Assembly (NCBI RefSeq): GCF_000187265.1
Contig: NZ_GL698429.1
Span: forward strand, 326,043-390,042
Direction: 5' to 3'
DNA length: 64,000 nucleotides
Origin: Streptococcus equinus ATCC 9812
GTDB lineage: Bacteria > Bacillota > Bacilli > Lactobacillales > Streptococcaceae
Shown here: piece after piece, positions 16,768-27,195 of the stretch
How the letters are laid out: every line of letters begins with the position of its first letter
How positions within the stretch are numbered: the stretch's first letter is position 1
Translations under genes and position numbers: made by a program
Notes under the pieces: generated by a model
Told to the model about the DNA's origin: nothing
The model's database searches: none
What the model saw: the letters and a program-made list of their open reading frames with translations, nothing else

Positions 16768-17397
16768 ATGACTTTAGCATCACAAATTGCATCAGATTTG
16801 CTTGATATTCAAGCTGTTTACTTGAAACCAAATGATCCATTTACTTGGGCATCTGGTATTAAATCACCAATTTACACAGATAACCGTGTGACTTTATCAT
16901 ACCCTGAAACACGCACTTTGATTGAAAATGGTTTTGTTGAAAAAATCAAAGAAGAGTTTCCAGAAGTTGAAGTAATCGCTGGTACTGCAACAGCAGGTAT
17001 CCCACACGGTGCCATTATTGCTGACAAGATGAACCTTCCGTTTGCCTACATTCGTAGTAAACCAAAAGATCACGGTGCAGGTAACCAAATCGAAGGTCGC
17101 GTAAGAAAAGGTCAAAAAATGGTTGTTGTTGAAGACCTTATCTCAACTGGTGGTTCAGTGCTTGAAGCTGTAGCTGCGGCAGAACGTGAAGGTGCTGATG
17201 TTATTGGTGTTGTAGCAATTTTCACTTATGAATTGCCAAAAGCAACTGAAAACTTTGAAAAAGCAGGAGTTAAACTAGTAACACTTTCTAATTACACAGA
17301 ATTAATCAAAGTTGCTAAGGTTCAAGGTTACATCACTGCAGATGATTTGAATTTATTGCGTAAATTTAAAGAAAATCAAGAAACTTGGCGTGATTAA
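16768..17397 (+). CDS. pyrE: Orotate phosphoribosyltransferase
   Basis: A 209-residue type I phosphoribosyltransferase that makes OMP from orotate and PRPP. The PRPP motif [13 protein letters not shown] and the flexible loop [11 protein letters not shown] are visible. ATG 16768 with AAGAGG ahead is chosen over TTG 16717. It is the last gene of the pyrF-pyrE transcript, and a hairpin follows. Confidence 0.97.
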   Translation: MTLASQIASDLLDIQAVYLKPNDPFTWASGIKSPIYTDNRVTLSYPETRTLIENGFVEKIKEEFPEVEVIAGTATAGIPHGAIIADKMNLPFAYIRSKPKDHGAGNQIEGRVRKGQKMVVVEDLISTGGSVLEAVAAAEREGADVIGVVAIFTYELPKATENFEKAGVKLVTLSNYTELIKVAKVQGYITADDLNLLRKFKENQETWRD

Positions 17398-17408
17398 AAA
17401 GTTAGTAT

Positions 17409-17448
17409 TTGGCTACTAAGGTTAAAAGCTTTGGTGGCCTTCTTGGTT
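17409..17448 (+). terminator. Probable terminator after pyrE
   Basis: GGCTACTAAGG and CTTTGGTGGCC pair with three G-T wobbles around an AT-rich loop. The tail is TTCTTGGTTT, so termination may be partial. Confidence 0.5.
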
Positions 17449-17469
17449 TAAAGGTTGAAAGGAGTTATA

Positions 17470-17970
17470 ATGAAAGTATCGTCAACATTTAAACATCATG
17501 TTTTACCAGATGTTTATGCTAAAAAAGCTAGCGTTCAAGTGAGAGGAAATGCGGTGATTTCTTTCCCGTTTACGATTGAGGATGTACCTGAAGGAACTAA
17601 GACGTTTGCTTGGACATTTGTAGACTATGATTCGATTCCAGTTTGTGGCTTTGCTTACATTCATTGGGTAGTTGCTAATGTGCCAGCAGATATGACAGCA
17701 GTTCCTGAAGATTTCTCTCGTTTGGATGCTAAGCATACACATGGTAAAAATAGCTTAGTTAGCAAATTTTTAAATGAGGACAATTCTGATATTTATGATG
17801 GCTATATGGGGCCATATCCACCGGATAAAGACCATATCTATACCCTTACAGTCTACGCTTTAGATTGTGAATTACCATTGGAAAATGGATTCTACATGAA
17901 TGATTTACTACATGCTATGGATGGTCATGTCTTGGCAAAAGAAAAGCTAGATTTAGTAGGGAAATACTAA
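17470..17970 (+). CDS. YbhB/YbcL (PEBP) family protein
   Basis: A 166-residue phosphatidylethanolamine-binding-protein-like protein of the bacterial YbhB/YbcL group, cytosolic with no signal peptide. Family features are the central WTFVDYDSIP, YIHWVVANVP and YMGPYPPDKDHIYTLTVYALD. Its substrate is unknown; members bind small anions or phospholipid head groups. ATG 17470 has GAAAGGAG ahead. It lies between pyrE and ung, 18 bp from ung. Confidence 0.88.
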   Translation: MKVSSTFKHHVLPDVYAKKASVQVRGNAVISFPFTIEDVPEGTKTFAWTFVDYDSIPVCGFAYIHWVVANVPADMTAVPEDFSRLDAKHTHGKNSLVSKFLNEDNSDIYDGYMGPYPPDKDHIYTLTVYALDCELPLENGFYMNDLLHAMDGHVLAKEKLDLVGKY

Positions 17971-17988
17971 AACTAACGAGGAGTGAAC

Positions 17989-18642
17989 ATGCAACATTCA
18001 ACATGGCATGAGTTAATCAAACAGGAATTACCAGAGCATTATTTTGGACGAATTAATCAATTTATGGATAGTGTTTATCAGCAGGAATTGGTTTATCCGC
18101 CACGTGAAAAAGTCTTTAATGCGATTCAGACAACAGCATTAGAAGATGTTAAAGTTGTTATCATTGGTCAGGATCCTTATCATGGTCCTAATCAAGCACA
18201 AGGTCTATCATTTTCAGTACCAGAAGATATCCCAGCTCCGCCATCTCTTCAAAATATTTTGAAAGAGTTGGCTGAAGATTTAGGGCAACGTGATCATCAT
18301 GATTTGACACCCTGGGCTCAACAAGGGGTGCTTTTATTAAATGCTTGTCTGACTGTTCCTGCGGGTCGAGCTAATGGGCATGCTGGCCAAATTTGGGAAC
18401 CATTCACAGATGCTATTATCAAGGTGGTCAATCAAAAAGAAACGCCAGTCGTTTTCATCTTGTGGGGCGGATTTGCTCGTAAGAAAAAAGCTTTGATTAC
18501 TAATCCGATTCACCATGTCATTGAAAGTGCGCATCCAAGTCCACTCTCAGCTTATCGAGGATTTTTTGGTAGTCATCCTTTCTCAAAAGCTAATGCTTAC
18601 TTAACAAAGGATGGCCTTGAACCAATTGATTGGTTGAAATAA
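17989..18642 (+). CDS. ung: Uracil-DNA glycosylase
   Basis: A 217-residue family 1 UDG that removes uracil from DNA. The water-activating motif is [18 protein letters not shown], and the minor-groove loop is [14 protein letters not shown] with the catalytic His. ATG 17989 after GAGGAG is chosen over GTG 17983. It is 12 bp from pyrC, an arrangement I associate with streptococci. Confidence 0.97.
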   Translation: MQHSTWHELIKQELPEHYFGRINQFMDSVYQQELVYPPREKVFNAIQTTALEDVKVVIIGQDPYHGPNQAQGLSFSVPEDIPAPPSLQNILKELAEDLGQRDHHDLTPWAQQGVLLLNACLTVPAGRANGHAGQIWEPFTDAIIKVVNQKETPVVFILWGGFARKKKALITNPIHHVIESAHPSPLSAYRGFFGSHPFSKANAYLTKDGLEPIDWLK

Positions 18643-18654
18643 TAGGAGTTTAAC

Positions 18655-19923
18655 ATGTTACTTATTAAAAATGGTCGTGTCGTTGATCCAAAATCTGGTT
18701 TTGATCAGGTAGCGGACGTTCTTGTTGATGGTAAAAAAGTCGTGAAAATTGCTGATTCTATTGAAGAATCTAGCGCTGAAGTGATTGATGCGACAGGTCT
18801 TGTTGTGGCACCTGGTTTGGTAGATATCCACGTCCATTTCCGTGAACCTGGCCAAACACACAAAGAAGATATTCATACTGGTGCACTCGCTGCGGCGGCA
18901 GGAGGCTTTACATCAGTTGTTATGATGGCAAATACGACGCCGACTATTTCTGATGTTAAAACATTGAAAGAAGTACTAGCTAGCGCTAGTAAAGAAAAAG
19001 TTCACGTTTATACAAATGCGACTATCACTAAAAATTTTGATGGTCAAAATTTGACTGATTTTAAAGCATTGCTTGAAAATGGAGCACTTAGTTTTTCTGA
19101 TGATGGTATTCCGCTTCAAAGTTCAAAAGTTTTAAAAGAAGCGCTTGATTTGGCAAAAGAAAATAATACCTTTGTTGCTGTGCACGAAGAAGATCCTGAG
19201 TTAAATGGTATTCTTGGATTTAACGAAGGCATTGCACATGATAAATTCCATTTCTGTGGTGCTACAGGTGTAGCAGAATATAGCATGATTGCGCGTGATG
19301 TTATGATTGCTTACGACCGCGGTGCTCACTTGCACATCCAACACTTATCAAAAGCTGAATCTGTGAAAGTGGTCGAGTTTGCTCAACAACTAGGTGCTAA
19401 TGTGACTGCAGAAGCAGCACCGCAGCATTTCTCAAAAACAGAAGATTTGCTTTTGATTAAAGGGTCTGCAGCTAAGATGAATCCACCACTTCGTACTGAA
19501 AAAGACCGCTTGGCAGTTATCGAAGGATTGAAATCTGGAGTTATTTCAGTGATTGCGACAGACCATGCACCACATCATGCTGATGAAAAAAATGTTGAAG
19601 ACATTACAAAAGCTCCATCAGGTATGACAGGACTTGAAACATCATTGTCACTAGGTTTAACAAATTTAGTGGCTACAGGTGATTTGACACTTTCAGAATT
19701 GTTGGCTAAGATGACTATTAATCCCTCATCAATGTATGACTTTGATGCGGGCTATTTAGCTGAAAATGGCCCTGCAGATATCGTTATCTTCGCTGATAAG
19801 GAAGAACGCATTGTCTCTGATAAATTCGCCTCTAAAGCCTCAAATTCGCCATTTATCGGTGAAAAACTACAAGGTGTGGTCAAATACACTATCTGTGACG
19901 GTGAAGTTGTCTATCAAGCTTGA
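18655..19923 (+). CDS. pyrC: Dihydroorotase
   Basis: A 422-residue class I dihydroorotase that cyclises carbamoyl aspartate. The metal-binding HxH is in [17 protein letters not shown], with further ligands in [11 protein letters not shown] and [12 protein letters not shown]. It is translated after ung and has no visible PyrR leader of its own. A bidirectional terminator separates it from plsY. Confidence 0.97.
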   Translation: MLLIKNGRVVDPKSGFDQVADVLVDGKKVVKIADSIEESSAEVIDATGLVVAPGLVDIHVHFREPGQTHKEDIHTGALAAAAGGFTSVVMMANTTPTISDVKTLKEVLASASKEKVHVYTNATITKNFDGQNLTDFKALLENGALSFSDDGIPLQSSKVLKEALDLAKENNTFVAVHEEDPELNGILGFNEGIAHDKFHFCGATGVAEYSMIARDVMIAYDRGAHLHIQHLSKAESVKVVEFAQQLGANVTAEAAPQHFSKTEDLLLIKGSAAKMNPPLRTEKDRLAVIEGLKSGVISVIATDHAPHHADEKNVEDITKAPSGMTGLETSLSLGLTNLVATGDLTLSELLAKMTINPSSMYDFDAGYLAENGPADIVIFADKEERIVSDKFASKASNSPFIGEKLQGVVKYTICDGEVVYQA

Positions 19924-19935
19924 TAAGTGCAGAAG

Positions 19936-19966
19936 AAAAGGATTAGCCTAAAGCTAGTCCTTTTTA
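19936..19966. terminator. Bidirectional terminator between pyrC and plsY
   Basis: AAAAGGATTAGC and GCTAGTCCTTTT form a 12-bp stem (one G-T), with A- and T-runs on the two sides. Confidence 0.85.
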
Positions 19967-20601
19967 GTTTTTTCTTGATGACTTAGATTTAATCCCCAAG
20001 GGACCAAGTTTTCCTCACGGTTTTGGATACGTGTAATATTATCTTTGTGTCGTACAATAATAATACTTGCAATAAGGATAATCAGTAAAGTAAACAACAA
20101 ATCATAATGTGGTAGCAAAAAGCCAAAGGCTGGGAAAATCAGAACGCTAAGCACTGCAACACCAGCTGAAACAACACTTGATAATGAAATCATACTGAAA
20201 AGATAAAGAGTGATAACAAAGATTACAACAAGATATAGAAGAAATAGCGGTGCAAATCCAAGAAGGACACCAGCGCTTGTTGCAACAGCTTTACCACCTT
20301 TAAAGTTTGCAAAAATCGGGAAAGTGTGTCCGATAATAGCAAATAAACCAATCAAAACTGCAGATACCTCTGGAGCGCTAAAAATAACCGGTAGGAGAGC
20401 TGCTAGAGTCCCTTTTAGCATGTCAATAATAAATGTAATGATACCTGCTTTAGTGCCTAGTACTCGGAAAGTATTGGTCGTTCCAGTGTTTCCGCTACCA
20501 TGCTCTCTTAAGTTAGTGTGGTAGAAGTACTGACCAATCCAAAGTCCAGTTGGGATTGACCCCAACAAGTAAGCAATCACAATCATAACTAAAATTTTCA
20601 T
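19954..20601 (-). CDS. plsY: Acyl-phosphate:glycerol-3-phosphate acyltransferase
   Basis: A 215-residue integral membrane enzyme that acylates glycerol-3-phosphate from acyl phosphate, the first step of phospholipid synthesis. Multiple hydrophobic helices and the conserved loops [26 protein letters not shown] and [19 protein letters not shown] are present. It is divergent from parE, as in many streptococci. Confidence 0.96.
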   Translation of the reverse strand: MKILVMIVIAYLLGSIPTGLWIGQYFYHTNLREHGSGNTGTTNTFRVLGTKAGIITFIIDMLKGTLAALLPVIFSAPEVSAVLIGLFAIIGHTFPIFANFKGGKAVATSAGVLLGFAPLFLLYLVVIFVITLYLFSMISLSSVVSAGVAVLSVLIFPAFGFLLPHYDLLFTLLIILIASIIIVRHKDNITRIQNREENLVPWGLNLSHQEKTKKD

Positions 20602-20678
20602 GTTTTCATTATAACATAATAGACCGCTATGAAAAGGGAAAATTTGAAAAATAAATAACTTGAGAAGCCAAAGTAAAT

Positions 20679-20707
20679 TTGTGATAACGCTTTAAATTTG
20701 ATATACT
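20679..20707 (+). promoter_or_regulatory. Probable parE promoter
   Basis: TTGTGA, a 17-bp spacer and TATACT, about 115 bp before the parE start. Confidence 0.6.
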
Positions 20708-20822
20708 ATTTCATGCAAAAATTGGTGATTTTCCTTGTAAAATCGTCATTGGTTTTGATTTTTTTTGCAAAAATCTGAAAAAACTTGTAAGATAAAAAAG
20801 ATGAATTATTTGGAGGTCGCTT

Positions 20823-22772
20823 TTGGCTAAAAAAGAAATTAATGTAAATAATTATAATGACGATGCCATTCAAGTATTAGAAGGACTGGATGCTGTACGC
20901 AAACGTCCCGGAATGTACATCGGTTCAACAGATGCGACAGGACTACATCACTTAGTTTGGGAGATTGTTGATAATGCCGTTGATGAGGCGCTTTCTGGTT
21001 TCGGTAATCAGATTGATGTCATCCTTAACCAAGATGGTAGTGTTACCGTAAAAGACCAAGGACGCGGTATGCCAACTGGTAAGCATGCTATGGGGATTCC
21101 TACGGTAGAAGTTATTTTCACAGTGCTTCACGCTGGTGGTAAATTTGGTCAAGGAGGCTACAAGACTTCTGGAGGTCTACATGGTGTAGGTTCTTCAGTT
21201 GTTAATGCTCTTTCAAGCTGGCTTGAAGTTGAAATCACTCGTGATGGTGCAGTTTACAAGCAACGTTTTGAAAATGGTGGAAAACCTGTAACAACACTTA
21301 AGAAAATTGGTACAGCACCTAAATCAAAATCAGGGACAACTGTTACATTCATGCCTGATGATAAGATTTTTTCAACGACAGATTTCAAGTTTAATACCAT
21401 TGCTGAACGTTTGAAAGAATCAGCCTTCTTACTTAAGGATGTCACCTTGACATTAACAGACGAACGTCCAGAAGAAGCAGAGCATTTGGAATTCCACTAT
21501 GTAAATGGTGTTCAAGATTTTGTTGAGTATCTTAACGAAGACAAGGAAACATTGACGCCAGTCATTTGGGTTACTGGTGAAGACCAAGGCTTCCAAGTTG
21601 AGGTTGCTCTTCAGTACAATGATGGTTTCTCTGATAATATTCTTTCATTTGTTAATAATGTTCGTACAAAAGACGGTGGTACTCATGAGACTGGTCTAAA
21701 ATCTGCTATTACCAAAGCAATGAATGACTATGCTCGTAAGTCAGGGCTTTTGAAGGAAAAAGATAAGAATCTTGAAGGGTCAGATTACCGCGAAGGTCTT
21801 TCAGCTGTGCTTTCTATCCTTGTCCCAGAAGAACACTTGCAATTTGAGGGGCAAACGAAAGATAAACTTGGAAGCCCACTAGCTCGTCCGATTGTTGATA
21901 GTATTGTTTCTGAAAAATTGACTTTCTTCCTTTTGGAAAATGGTGAAGTAGCATCAAATCTTGTTCGTAAAGCGATTAAAGCGCGAGATGCCAGAGAAGC
22001 AGCACGTAAAGCGCGTGATGAATCCCGTAACGGCAAGAAGAATAAGAAAGACAAAGGTCTTCTTTCTGGTAAATTGACACCAGCGCAATCTAAAAATCCT
22101 AAGAAAAATGAGCTTTATCTGGTCGAAGGGGATTCTGCCGGCGGTTCAGCTAAACAAGGACGTGACCGCAAATTCCAAGCCATTTTGCCATTGCGAGGTA
22201 AAGTCTTAAATACAGCAAAAGCTAAGATGTCTGATATTGTGAAAAACGAAGAAATCAATACCATGATTTACACAATTGGTGGAGGCGTCGGTGCAGATTT
22301 TAAAGTTGAAAATTCAAACTACGATAAGATTATTATCATGACCGATGCGGATACCGATGGTGCTCACATTCAGACACTTTTGCTAACATTCTTTTACCGT
22401 TACATGCGTCCGCTTGTTGAGACTGGACATGTTTATATTGCCCTTCCTCCTTTGTACAAAATGTCAAAAGGAAAAGGCAAAAAAGAGCAAGTTGAGTACG
22501 CTTGGACAGATGGTGAGTTAGAAGAACTTCGTCAAAAATTTGGTAAGGGTGCTCAATTGCAACGTTACAAAGGTCTTGGTGAAATGAATGCAGACCAGCT
22601 TTGGGAAACAACTATGAATCCTGAAACACGTACTCTAATTCGTGTAACGATTGAAGACTTGGCGCGTGCTGAACGCCGTGTCAACGTCCTTATGGGCGAC
22701 AAAGTTGAGCCGCGTCGTAAATGGATTGAAGACAACGTTAAATTTACTCTAGAAGAAAATACGGTGTTTTAA
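20823..22772 (+). CDS. parE: DNA topoisomerase IV subunit B
   Basis: A 649-residue GHKL ATPase subunit of the decatenating topoisomerase. ATP-binding motifs are EIVDNAVDEALSG and GRGMPTG, then GGLHGVGSSVVNAL. The TOPRIM part has LVEGDSAGGSAKQGRD and MTDADTDGAHI. It starts with TTG 20823 after GGAGG, spaced 6-7 nt, with no better ATG. parC follows after a spacer with a hairpin. Confidence 0.96.
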   Translation: MAKKEINVNNYNDDAIQVLEGLDAVRKRPGMYIGSTDATGLHHLVWEIVDNAVDEALSGFGNQIDVILNQDGSVTVKDQGRGMPTGKHAMGIPTVEVIFTVLHAGGKFGQGGYKTSGGLHGVGSSVVNALSSWLEVEITRDGAVYKQRFENGGKPVTTLKKIGTAPKSKSGTTVTFMPDDKIFSTTDFKFNTIAERLKESAFLLKDVTLTLTDERPEEAEHLEFHYVNGVQDFVEYLNEDKETLTPVIWVTGEDQGFQVEVALQYNDGFSDNILSFVNNVRTKDGGTHETGLKSAITKAMNDYARKSGLLKEKDKNLEGSDYREGLSAVLSILVPEEHLQFEGQTKDKLGSPLARPIVDSIVSEKLTFFLLENGEVASNLVRKAIKARDAREAARKARDESRNGKKNKKDKGLLSGKLTPAQSKNPKKNELYLVEGDSAGGSAKQGRDRKFQAILPLRGKVLNTAKAKMSDIVKNEEINTMIYTIGGGVGADFKVENSNYDKIIIMTDADTDGAHIQTLLLTFFYRYMRPLVETGHVYIALPPLYKMSKGKGKKEQVEYAWTDGELEELRQKFGKGAQLQRYKGLGEMNADQLWETTMNPETRTLIRVTIEDLARAERRVNVLMGDKVEPRRKWIEDNVKFTLEENTVF

Positions 22773-22822
22773 GCTCACTGTTGCTGATTCTGGAGAAACT
22801 TATTTTTAACGTTTATTTGATG

Positions 22823-22854
22823 ATATTTTACATAAATATGATTATGTGAAATAT
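22823..22854 (+). repeat. Hairpin between parE and parC
   Basis: ATATTTTACATAA and TTATGTGAAATAT form a 13-bp stem with one wobble and a 6-nt loop. No T-run follows. It may adjust the ratio of the two subunits. Confidence 0.5.
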
Positions 22855-22910
22855 TTTAGACAGAGCGACTCAAATTTAATTATTTATTTGTGATAAAAAG
22901 GATAAGAAAC

Positions 22911-25370
22911 ATGTCAAATGTACAAAATATGTCTCTTGAAGACATTATGGGGGATCGTTTTGGACGATATTCCAAATATATTATTCAAGAGCGGGCTTTG
23001 CCAGATATTCGTGATGGTTTGAAGCCTGTTCAACGTCGTATCCTTTATTCGATGAATAAGGACGGCAATACTTTTGATAAAGGTTTCCGTAAATCGGCAA
23101 AATCTGTCGGTAATGTTATGGGGAATTTCCACCCGCACGGTGATTCATCTATTTATGACGCTATGGTGCGCATGAGTCAGGATTGGAAAAATCGTGAAAC
23201 CTTGATTGAAATGCATGGTAACAATGGTTCTATGGACGGTGATCCGCCGGCAGCCATGCGTTACACTGAAGCACGTTTGTCAGAGATTGCTGGCTACTTA
23301 CTTCACGATATTGATAAAAATACTGTTCCGTTTGCTTGGAACTTTGATGATACTGAAAAAGAACCAACGGTTTTGCCAGCTGCCTTTCCTAACCTTTTAG
23401 TTAATGGTGCAACAGGTATTTCAGCTGGATATGCAACTGATATTCCGCCACACAACTTGGCTGAAGTTATTGATGCAGTTGTTTACCTTATCGACCATCC
23501 AAATGCAAAACTAGATAAATTGATGGAATTCTTGCCGGGACCCGATTTCCCTACTGGGGCGATTATCCAAGGTAAGGATGGTATTCGTAAGGCTTACGAA
23601 ACTGGTAAAGGACGTGTTGTTGTTCGTTCGCGCACTGATATTGAGACTCTTCGTGGTGGTAAAAAACAAATTGTTGTCACAGAAATTCCATACGAAGTCA
23701 ATAAAGCAGTACTTGTTAAAAAAATCGATGATGTTCGTGTGAATAATAAGGTTCCTGGCATTGCTGAAGTGCGTGACGAGTCAGACCGTGATGGTCTTCG
23801 CATTGCTATCGAACTCAAAAAAGATGCTGACGAACAAACTATTCTCAATTATCTTTTGAAATATACTGACTTGCAAGTCAACTATAACTTCAATATGGTT
23901 GCTATTGATAACTACACACCGCGTCAAGTTGGTATTATTCCGATGTTGACAAGTTATGTTGCGCACCGTAAAGAAATTATTGTTGCACGTTCAAAATTTG
24001 ATAAAGAAAAAGCTGAAAAACGTCTTCACATCGTCGAAGGTTTGATTCGAGTGATTTCGATCCTTGATGACGTTATTGCGCTTATTCGTGCGTCTGAAAA
24101 TAAAGCTGACGCTAAGGAAAACCTAAAAATCAGCTACGATTTTTCAGAAGAACAAGCAGAAGCAATCGTTACTTTGCAATTGTACCGTTTGTCAAATACT
24201 GACATTGTTGCACTTGAAAACGAAGAAGCAGAGCTTCGTGAACGTATCACGATGTTTAAAGCTATTATCGGTGACGAGCGTACTATGTACAATGTTATGA
24301 AACGTGAGTTACGTGAAGTTAAGAAGAAATTTGCAAATCCACGTTTAACAGAATTGCAAGCAGAAGCAGAAACAATCGAAATTGATGTTGCAAGCTTGAT
24401 TGTGGAAGAAGATACGTTTGTCAGCGTAACAAAAGGTGGTTACATCAAACGCACCAGTCCACGTTCATTTAATGCTTCTACAGTTGAAGAAATTGGTAAA
24501 CGTGATGATGATGAATTAATCTTCGTTTCTCAAGCCAAGACGACGCAACATTTGCTGATTTTTACAAATCTTGGAAATGTGATTTATCGTCCAGTTCATG
24601 AGTTGACAGATATTCGTTGGAAAGATATCGGTGAACACTTATCACAAACAATCACTAATTTTGCAACGGATGAATCTGTCCTTTATGCGGAAATTGTTGA
24701 TGAATTTGGACCACAAACGTATTTTGCTGCTACAAAACTAGGTCAAATCAAACGCTTTGAACGCAAGGAAATATCGCCTTGGCGTACTTATAAATCAAAA
24801 GCGGTTAAATATGCTAAATTGAAGAATGACGATGACATGATTGTGACAATTTCACCAATTGCACTTGATGATGTCATGGTGGTTACACACAATGGTTATG
24901 CCCTTCATTTCAATATTGATGAGGTGCCGGTTGTGGGTGCGAAAGCAGCAGGGGTTAAATCTATTAACCTCAAGGATGATGATTTTGTTGTGTCGACTTT
25001 CATCGCCAATACAGAAAGCTTCTTTATTTTGACACAACGTGGTAGCTTGAAACGTATGTCAACTGACTTGATTCCAGCTACAAATCGTGCTAACCGTGGT
25101 TTACAAGTACTTCGAGAACTCAAGTCTAAACCACACCGCGTCTTTATGGCAGGAGCAGTAAACGCTTCAAATGATGTGCAAAATATTGATTTATTTAGCA
25201 GTGAGCCACTTGATTCTGATAAGATTGAAACTCTAGAAGTTTATTCGAATAAGGGTAACATCTACAATGCTATCTTGGAGGATTTAACACTTTCAGAACG
25301 TACAAGTAATGGTTCGTTCATTTCAGATAAAATTTCTGATGAAGGCGTCTTTAGCGCAAGAATTAAATAA
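22911..25370 (+). CDS. parC: DNA topoisomerase IV subunit A
   Basis: An 819-residue DNA-cleaving subunit. With ATG 22911 as residue 1, the quinolone-resistance region HPHGDSSIYDAMVRM puts Ser79 and Asp83 at their pneumococcal numbers, both wild type, which supports this start over GTG 22890. The active-site Tyr lies in AAMRYTEARLS. The C-terminal beta-pinwheel holds repeats such as YIKRTSPRSF and GQIKRFERKEI. It pairs with ParE. Confidence 0.97.
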   Translation: MSNVQNMSLEDIMGDRFGRYSKYIIQERALPDIRDGLKPVQRRILYSMNKDGNTFDKGFRKSAKSVGNVMGNFHPHGDSSIYDAMVRMSQDWKNRETLIEMHGNNGSMDGDPPAAMRYTEARLSEIAGYLLHDIDKNTVPFAWNFDDTEKEPTVLPAAFPNLLVNGATGISAGYATDIPPHNLAEVIDAVVYLIDHPNAKLDKLMEFLPGPDFPTGAIIQGKDGIRKAYETGKGRVVVRSRTDIETLRGGKKQIVVTEIPYEVNKAVLVKKIDDVRVNNKVPGIAEVRDESDRDGLRIAIELKKDADEQTILNYLLKYTDLQVNYNFNMVAIDNYTPRQVGIIPMLTSYVAHRKEIIVARSKFDKEKAEKRLHIVEGLIRVISILDDVIALIRASENKADAKENLKISYDFSEEQAEAIVTLQLYRLSNTDIVALENEEAELRERITMFKAIIGDERTMYNVMKRELREVKKKFANPRLTELQAEAETIEIDVASLIVEEDTFVSVTKGGYIKRTSPRSFNASTVEEIGKRDDDELIFVSQAKTTQHLLIFTNLGNVIYRPVHELTDIRWKDIGEHLSQTITNFATDESVLYAEIVDEFGPQTYFAATKLGQIKRFERKEISPWRTYKSKAVKYAKLKNDDDMIVTISPIALDDVMVVTHNGYALHFNIDEVPVVGAKAAGVKSINLKDDDFVVSTFIANTESFFILTQRGSLKRMSTDLIPATNRANRGLQVLRELKSKPHRVFMAGAVNASNDVQNIDLFSSEPLDSDKIETLEVYSNKGNIYNAILEDLTLSERTSNGSFISDKISDEGVFSARIK

Positions 25371-25709
25371 TTACAAAAGGAGGCTGAGACAAATGTTCTC
25401 AGTTTCTTTTTTTGAAGCTGTAATGAGTAAAATGCAGTGGTTTGGAGAGACTCTGTTTGCTTTAGTTAACTTAGAGTTTTCCATGCACAAATGAAATAAG
25501 CGCTTTACTGTCAATCACTGCTGAGCAATCAAGTTTCAACTAAACTACTAATTCGCTTTTCAGTTTTTAAGCTCATGAATAACATCTCCACTAGCGACTT
25601 TATTTGCCTCACCTCTGTTTTAAATAAATTTTCAGAATTTTGTGAAAAGCACTTGAAAAATGTTTTAAAAGGCGTACAATAGGATAAAAATAAAGAAAGA
25701 GGAATTGTT
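25371..25709. other. parC-ilvE spacer: terminator, decayed sequence, CodY-like box
   Basis: The first 45 bases hold CTGAGA/TCTCAG with a T-rich tail (25389-25416), the parC terminator, within a GAGGCTGAGACAAA element of a type I recall as recurrent in streptococci. 25420-25620 shows no gene, RNA or repeat I can name. The last 85 bases hold the ilvE control signals. Confidence 0.6.
25627..25641 (+). promoter_or_regulatory. CodY-like box upstream of ilvE
   Basis: AATTTTCAGAATTTT matches the CodY consensus AATTTTCWGAAAATT at 13 of 15 positions. It lies just ahead of a promoter (TTGAAA 25653-25658, 16-bp spacer, TACAAT 25675-25680). CodY represses branched-chain amino acid genes when isoleucine is plentiful, which fits ilvE. 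Confidence 0.6.
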
Positions 25710-26732
25710 ATGACAGTAGATTTAGACTGGGAAAATCTAGGCTTTGCCTATCGCAAATTACCATTTCGCTATATTTCATATTACAAAGACGGTAAATGGG
25801 ATGAAGGAAAATTAACAGAAGATTCAGTGCTCCATATTTCAGAAGCTTCACCAGCTTTGCACTATGGACAACAAGCTTTTGAAGGATTGAAAGCTTATCG
25901 CACAAAAGATGGTTCTGTTCAATTGTTCCGTCCAAATATGAATGCGGAACGCTTGCAACGCACAGCAGATCGTCTTCTCATGCCACAAGTGCCAACAGAA
26001 AAATTTATCGATGCTGCAAAGCAAGTTGTTCGCGCTAACGAAGAATTTGTCCCACCTTATGGAACAGGTGCGACACTTTATCTACGTCCTCTTTTGATCG
26101 GTGTTGGTGATATTATCGGGGTTCACCCAGCAGACGAATACATTTTTACAATCTTTGCAATGCCCGTTGGAAATTATTTCAAAGGTGGTTTGGTTCCAAC
26201 AAACTTTTTGATTCAAGATGAATATGACCGTGCGGCACCACATGGAACAGGTGCTGCTAAAGTTGGTGGTAACTATGCATCAAGTCTTCTTCCAGGTAAA
26301 ATGGCACATGAACGCAAGTTCTCTGATGTTATTTACCTAGACCCAGCTACACATACCAAGATTGAAGAAGTGGGTTCTGCAAACTTCTTTGGTATTACAG
26401 CAGATAATGAGTTTATCACACCACTTAGCCCTTCTATTTTGCCATCAATTACAAAATATTCACTTCTTTATTTGGCTGAGCATCGTTTTGGCATGAAAGC
26501 TATTCAAGGTGACGTTAAACTTGATGAATTGGATAAGTTTGTCGAAGCAGGTGCCTGCGGTACAGCAGCAGTCATTTCACCAATTGGTGGTGTCCAACAT
26601 GGTGATGATTTCCATGTTTTCTATAGTGAAACAGAAGTAGGACCAGTGACACGTAAATTGTACGATGAACTTGTAGGTATTCAATTCGGTGATGTGGAAG
26701 CACCTGAAGGATGGATTTACAAAGTTGACTAA
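25710..26732 (+). CDS. ilvE: Branched-chain amino acid aminotransferase
   Basis: A 340-residue fold-type IV PLP enzyme that interconverts Leu, Ile and Val with their keto acids. Features are ALHYGQQAFEGLKAY near residue 50, the PLP lysine in AAKVGGNYASSLLP, and SANFFGITADNEFITP. ATG 25710 lies after AAAGAGG. It is monocistronic, with a strong terminator, and is probably CodY-controlled. Confidence 0.96.
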   Translation: MTVDLDWENLGFAYRKLPFRYISYYKDGKWDEGKLTEDSVLHISEASPALHYGQQAFEGLKAYRTKDGSVQLFRPNMNAERLQRTADRLLMPQVPTEKFIDAAKQVVRANEEFVPPYGTGATLYLRPLLIGVGDIIGVHPADEYIFTIFAMPVGNYFKGGLVPTNFLIQDEYDRAAPHGTGAAKVGGNYASSLLPGKMAHERKFSDVIYLDPATHTKIEEVGSANFFGITADNEFITPLSPSILPSITKYSLLYLAEHRFGMKAIQGDVKLDELDKFVEAGACGTAAVISPIGGVQHGDDFHVFYSETEVGPVTRKLYDELVGIQFGDVEAPEGWIYKVD

Positions 26733-26737
26733 TATTT

Positions 26738-26767
26738 TAAAGCTTGCTCTTGCAAGCTTTTTTGTTT
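26738..26767 (+). terminator. ilvE terminator
   Basis: AAAGCTTGC, loop TCTT, GCAAGCTTT and a T-run. Confidence 0.9.
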
Positions 26768-26796
26768 TTCGGTAAAATATAGCGTGAGGTGGAAAA

Positions 26797-27027
26797 ATGA
26801 GCAAAAAAGATAAAAAAATCGAAATTCAACTTGCTGATGCAAAAGTTGCTATTAACAACGTTAATGTTGATGGTTACAACTTGACTGCCGGTAAAAAAGT
26901 TATCGGTGAAATTGCTGAACTTGACCATAAGTTGGCAGTTGTAAAAAACGGTGAAGTTGAGTCACTTTTCAAGACATTAGAGCAAGCAATTGAAAGTATT
27001 ATTGAAAATTACAACTTAAATCGCTAA
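26797..27027 (+). CDS. DUF2969 family small protein
   Basis: A 76-residue protein: a lysine-rich start (SKKDKKIEIQ), then a small alpha/beta domain with DGYNLTAGKKVIGEIAELD and a C-terminal helix. It matches my memory of DUF2969, a Lactobacillales family of unknown role. GAGGTGG precedes the ATG. It lies between ilvE and the tRNA pair, and nothing nearby shows a function. Confidence 0.75.
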   Translation: MSKKDKKIEIQLADAKVAINNVNVDGYNLTAGKKVIGEIAELDHKLAVVKNGEVESLFKTLEQAIESIIENYNLNR

Positions 27028-27044
27028 AAAATCGCGAAAAGTAC

Positions 27045-27073
27045 TTGTCAGAGAACAAAAACTATGCTAGAAT
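27045..27073 (+). promoter_or_regulatory. Promoter of the tRNA-Tyr/tRNA-Gln pair
   Basis: TTGTCA, a 17-bp spacer and TAGAAT, ending 15 bp before tRNA-Tyr. Confidence 0.75.
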
Positions 27074-27088
27074 AGTTTTTGTCGTAAC

Positions 27089-27169
27089 GGAAGGGTAGCG
27101 AAGAGGCTAAACGCGGCGGACTGTAAATCCGCTCCTTCGGGTTCGGGGGTTCGAATCCCTCCCCTTCCA
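27089..27169 (+). tRNA. tRNA-Tyr (GTA)
   Basis: 81 nt with a long variable arm, as expected of class II tRNA-Tyr. The acceptor GGAAGGG pairs with CCCTTCC, the anticodon GTA lies in CTGTAAA, and the T-loop is GTTCGAATC. CCA is not encoded. Confidence 0.97.
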
Positions 27170-27195
27170 TTCTTAGATTAATTGAACATTCTTTT

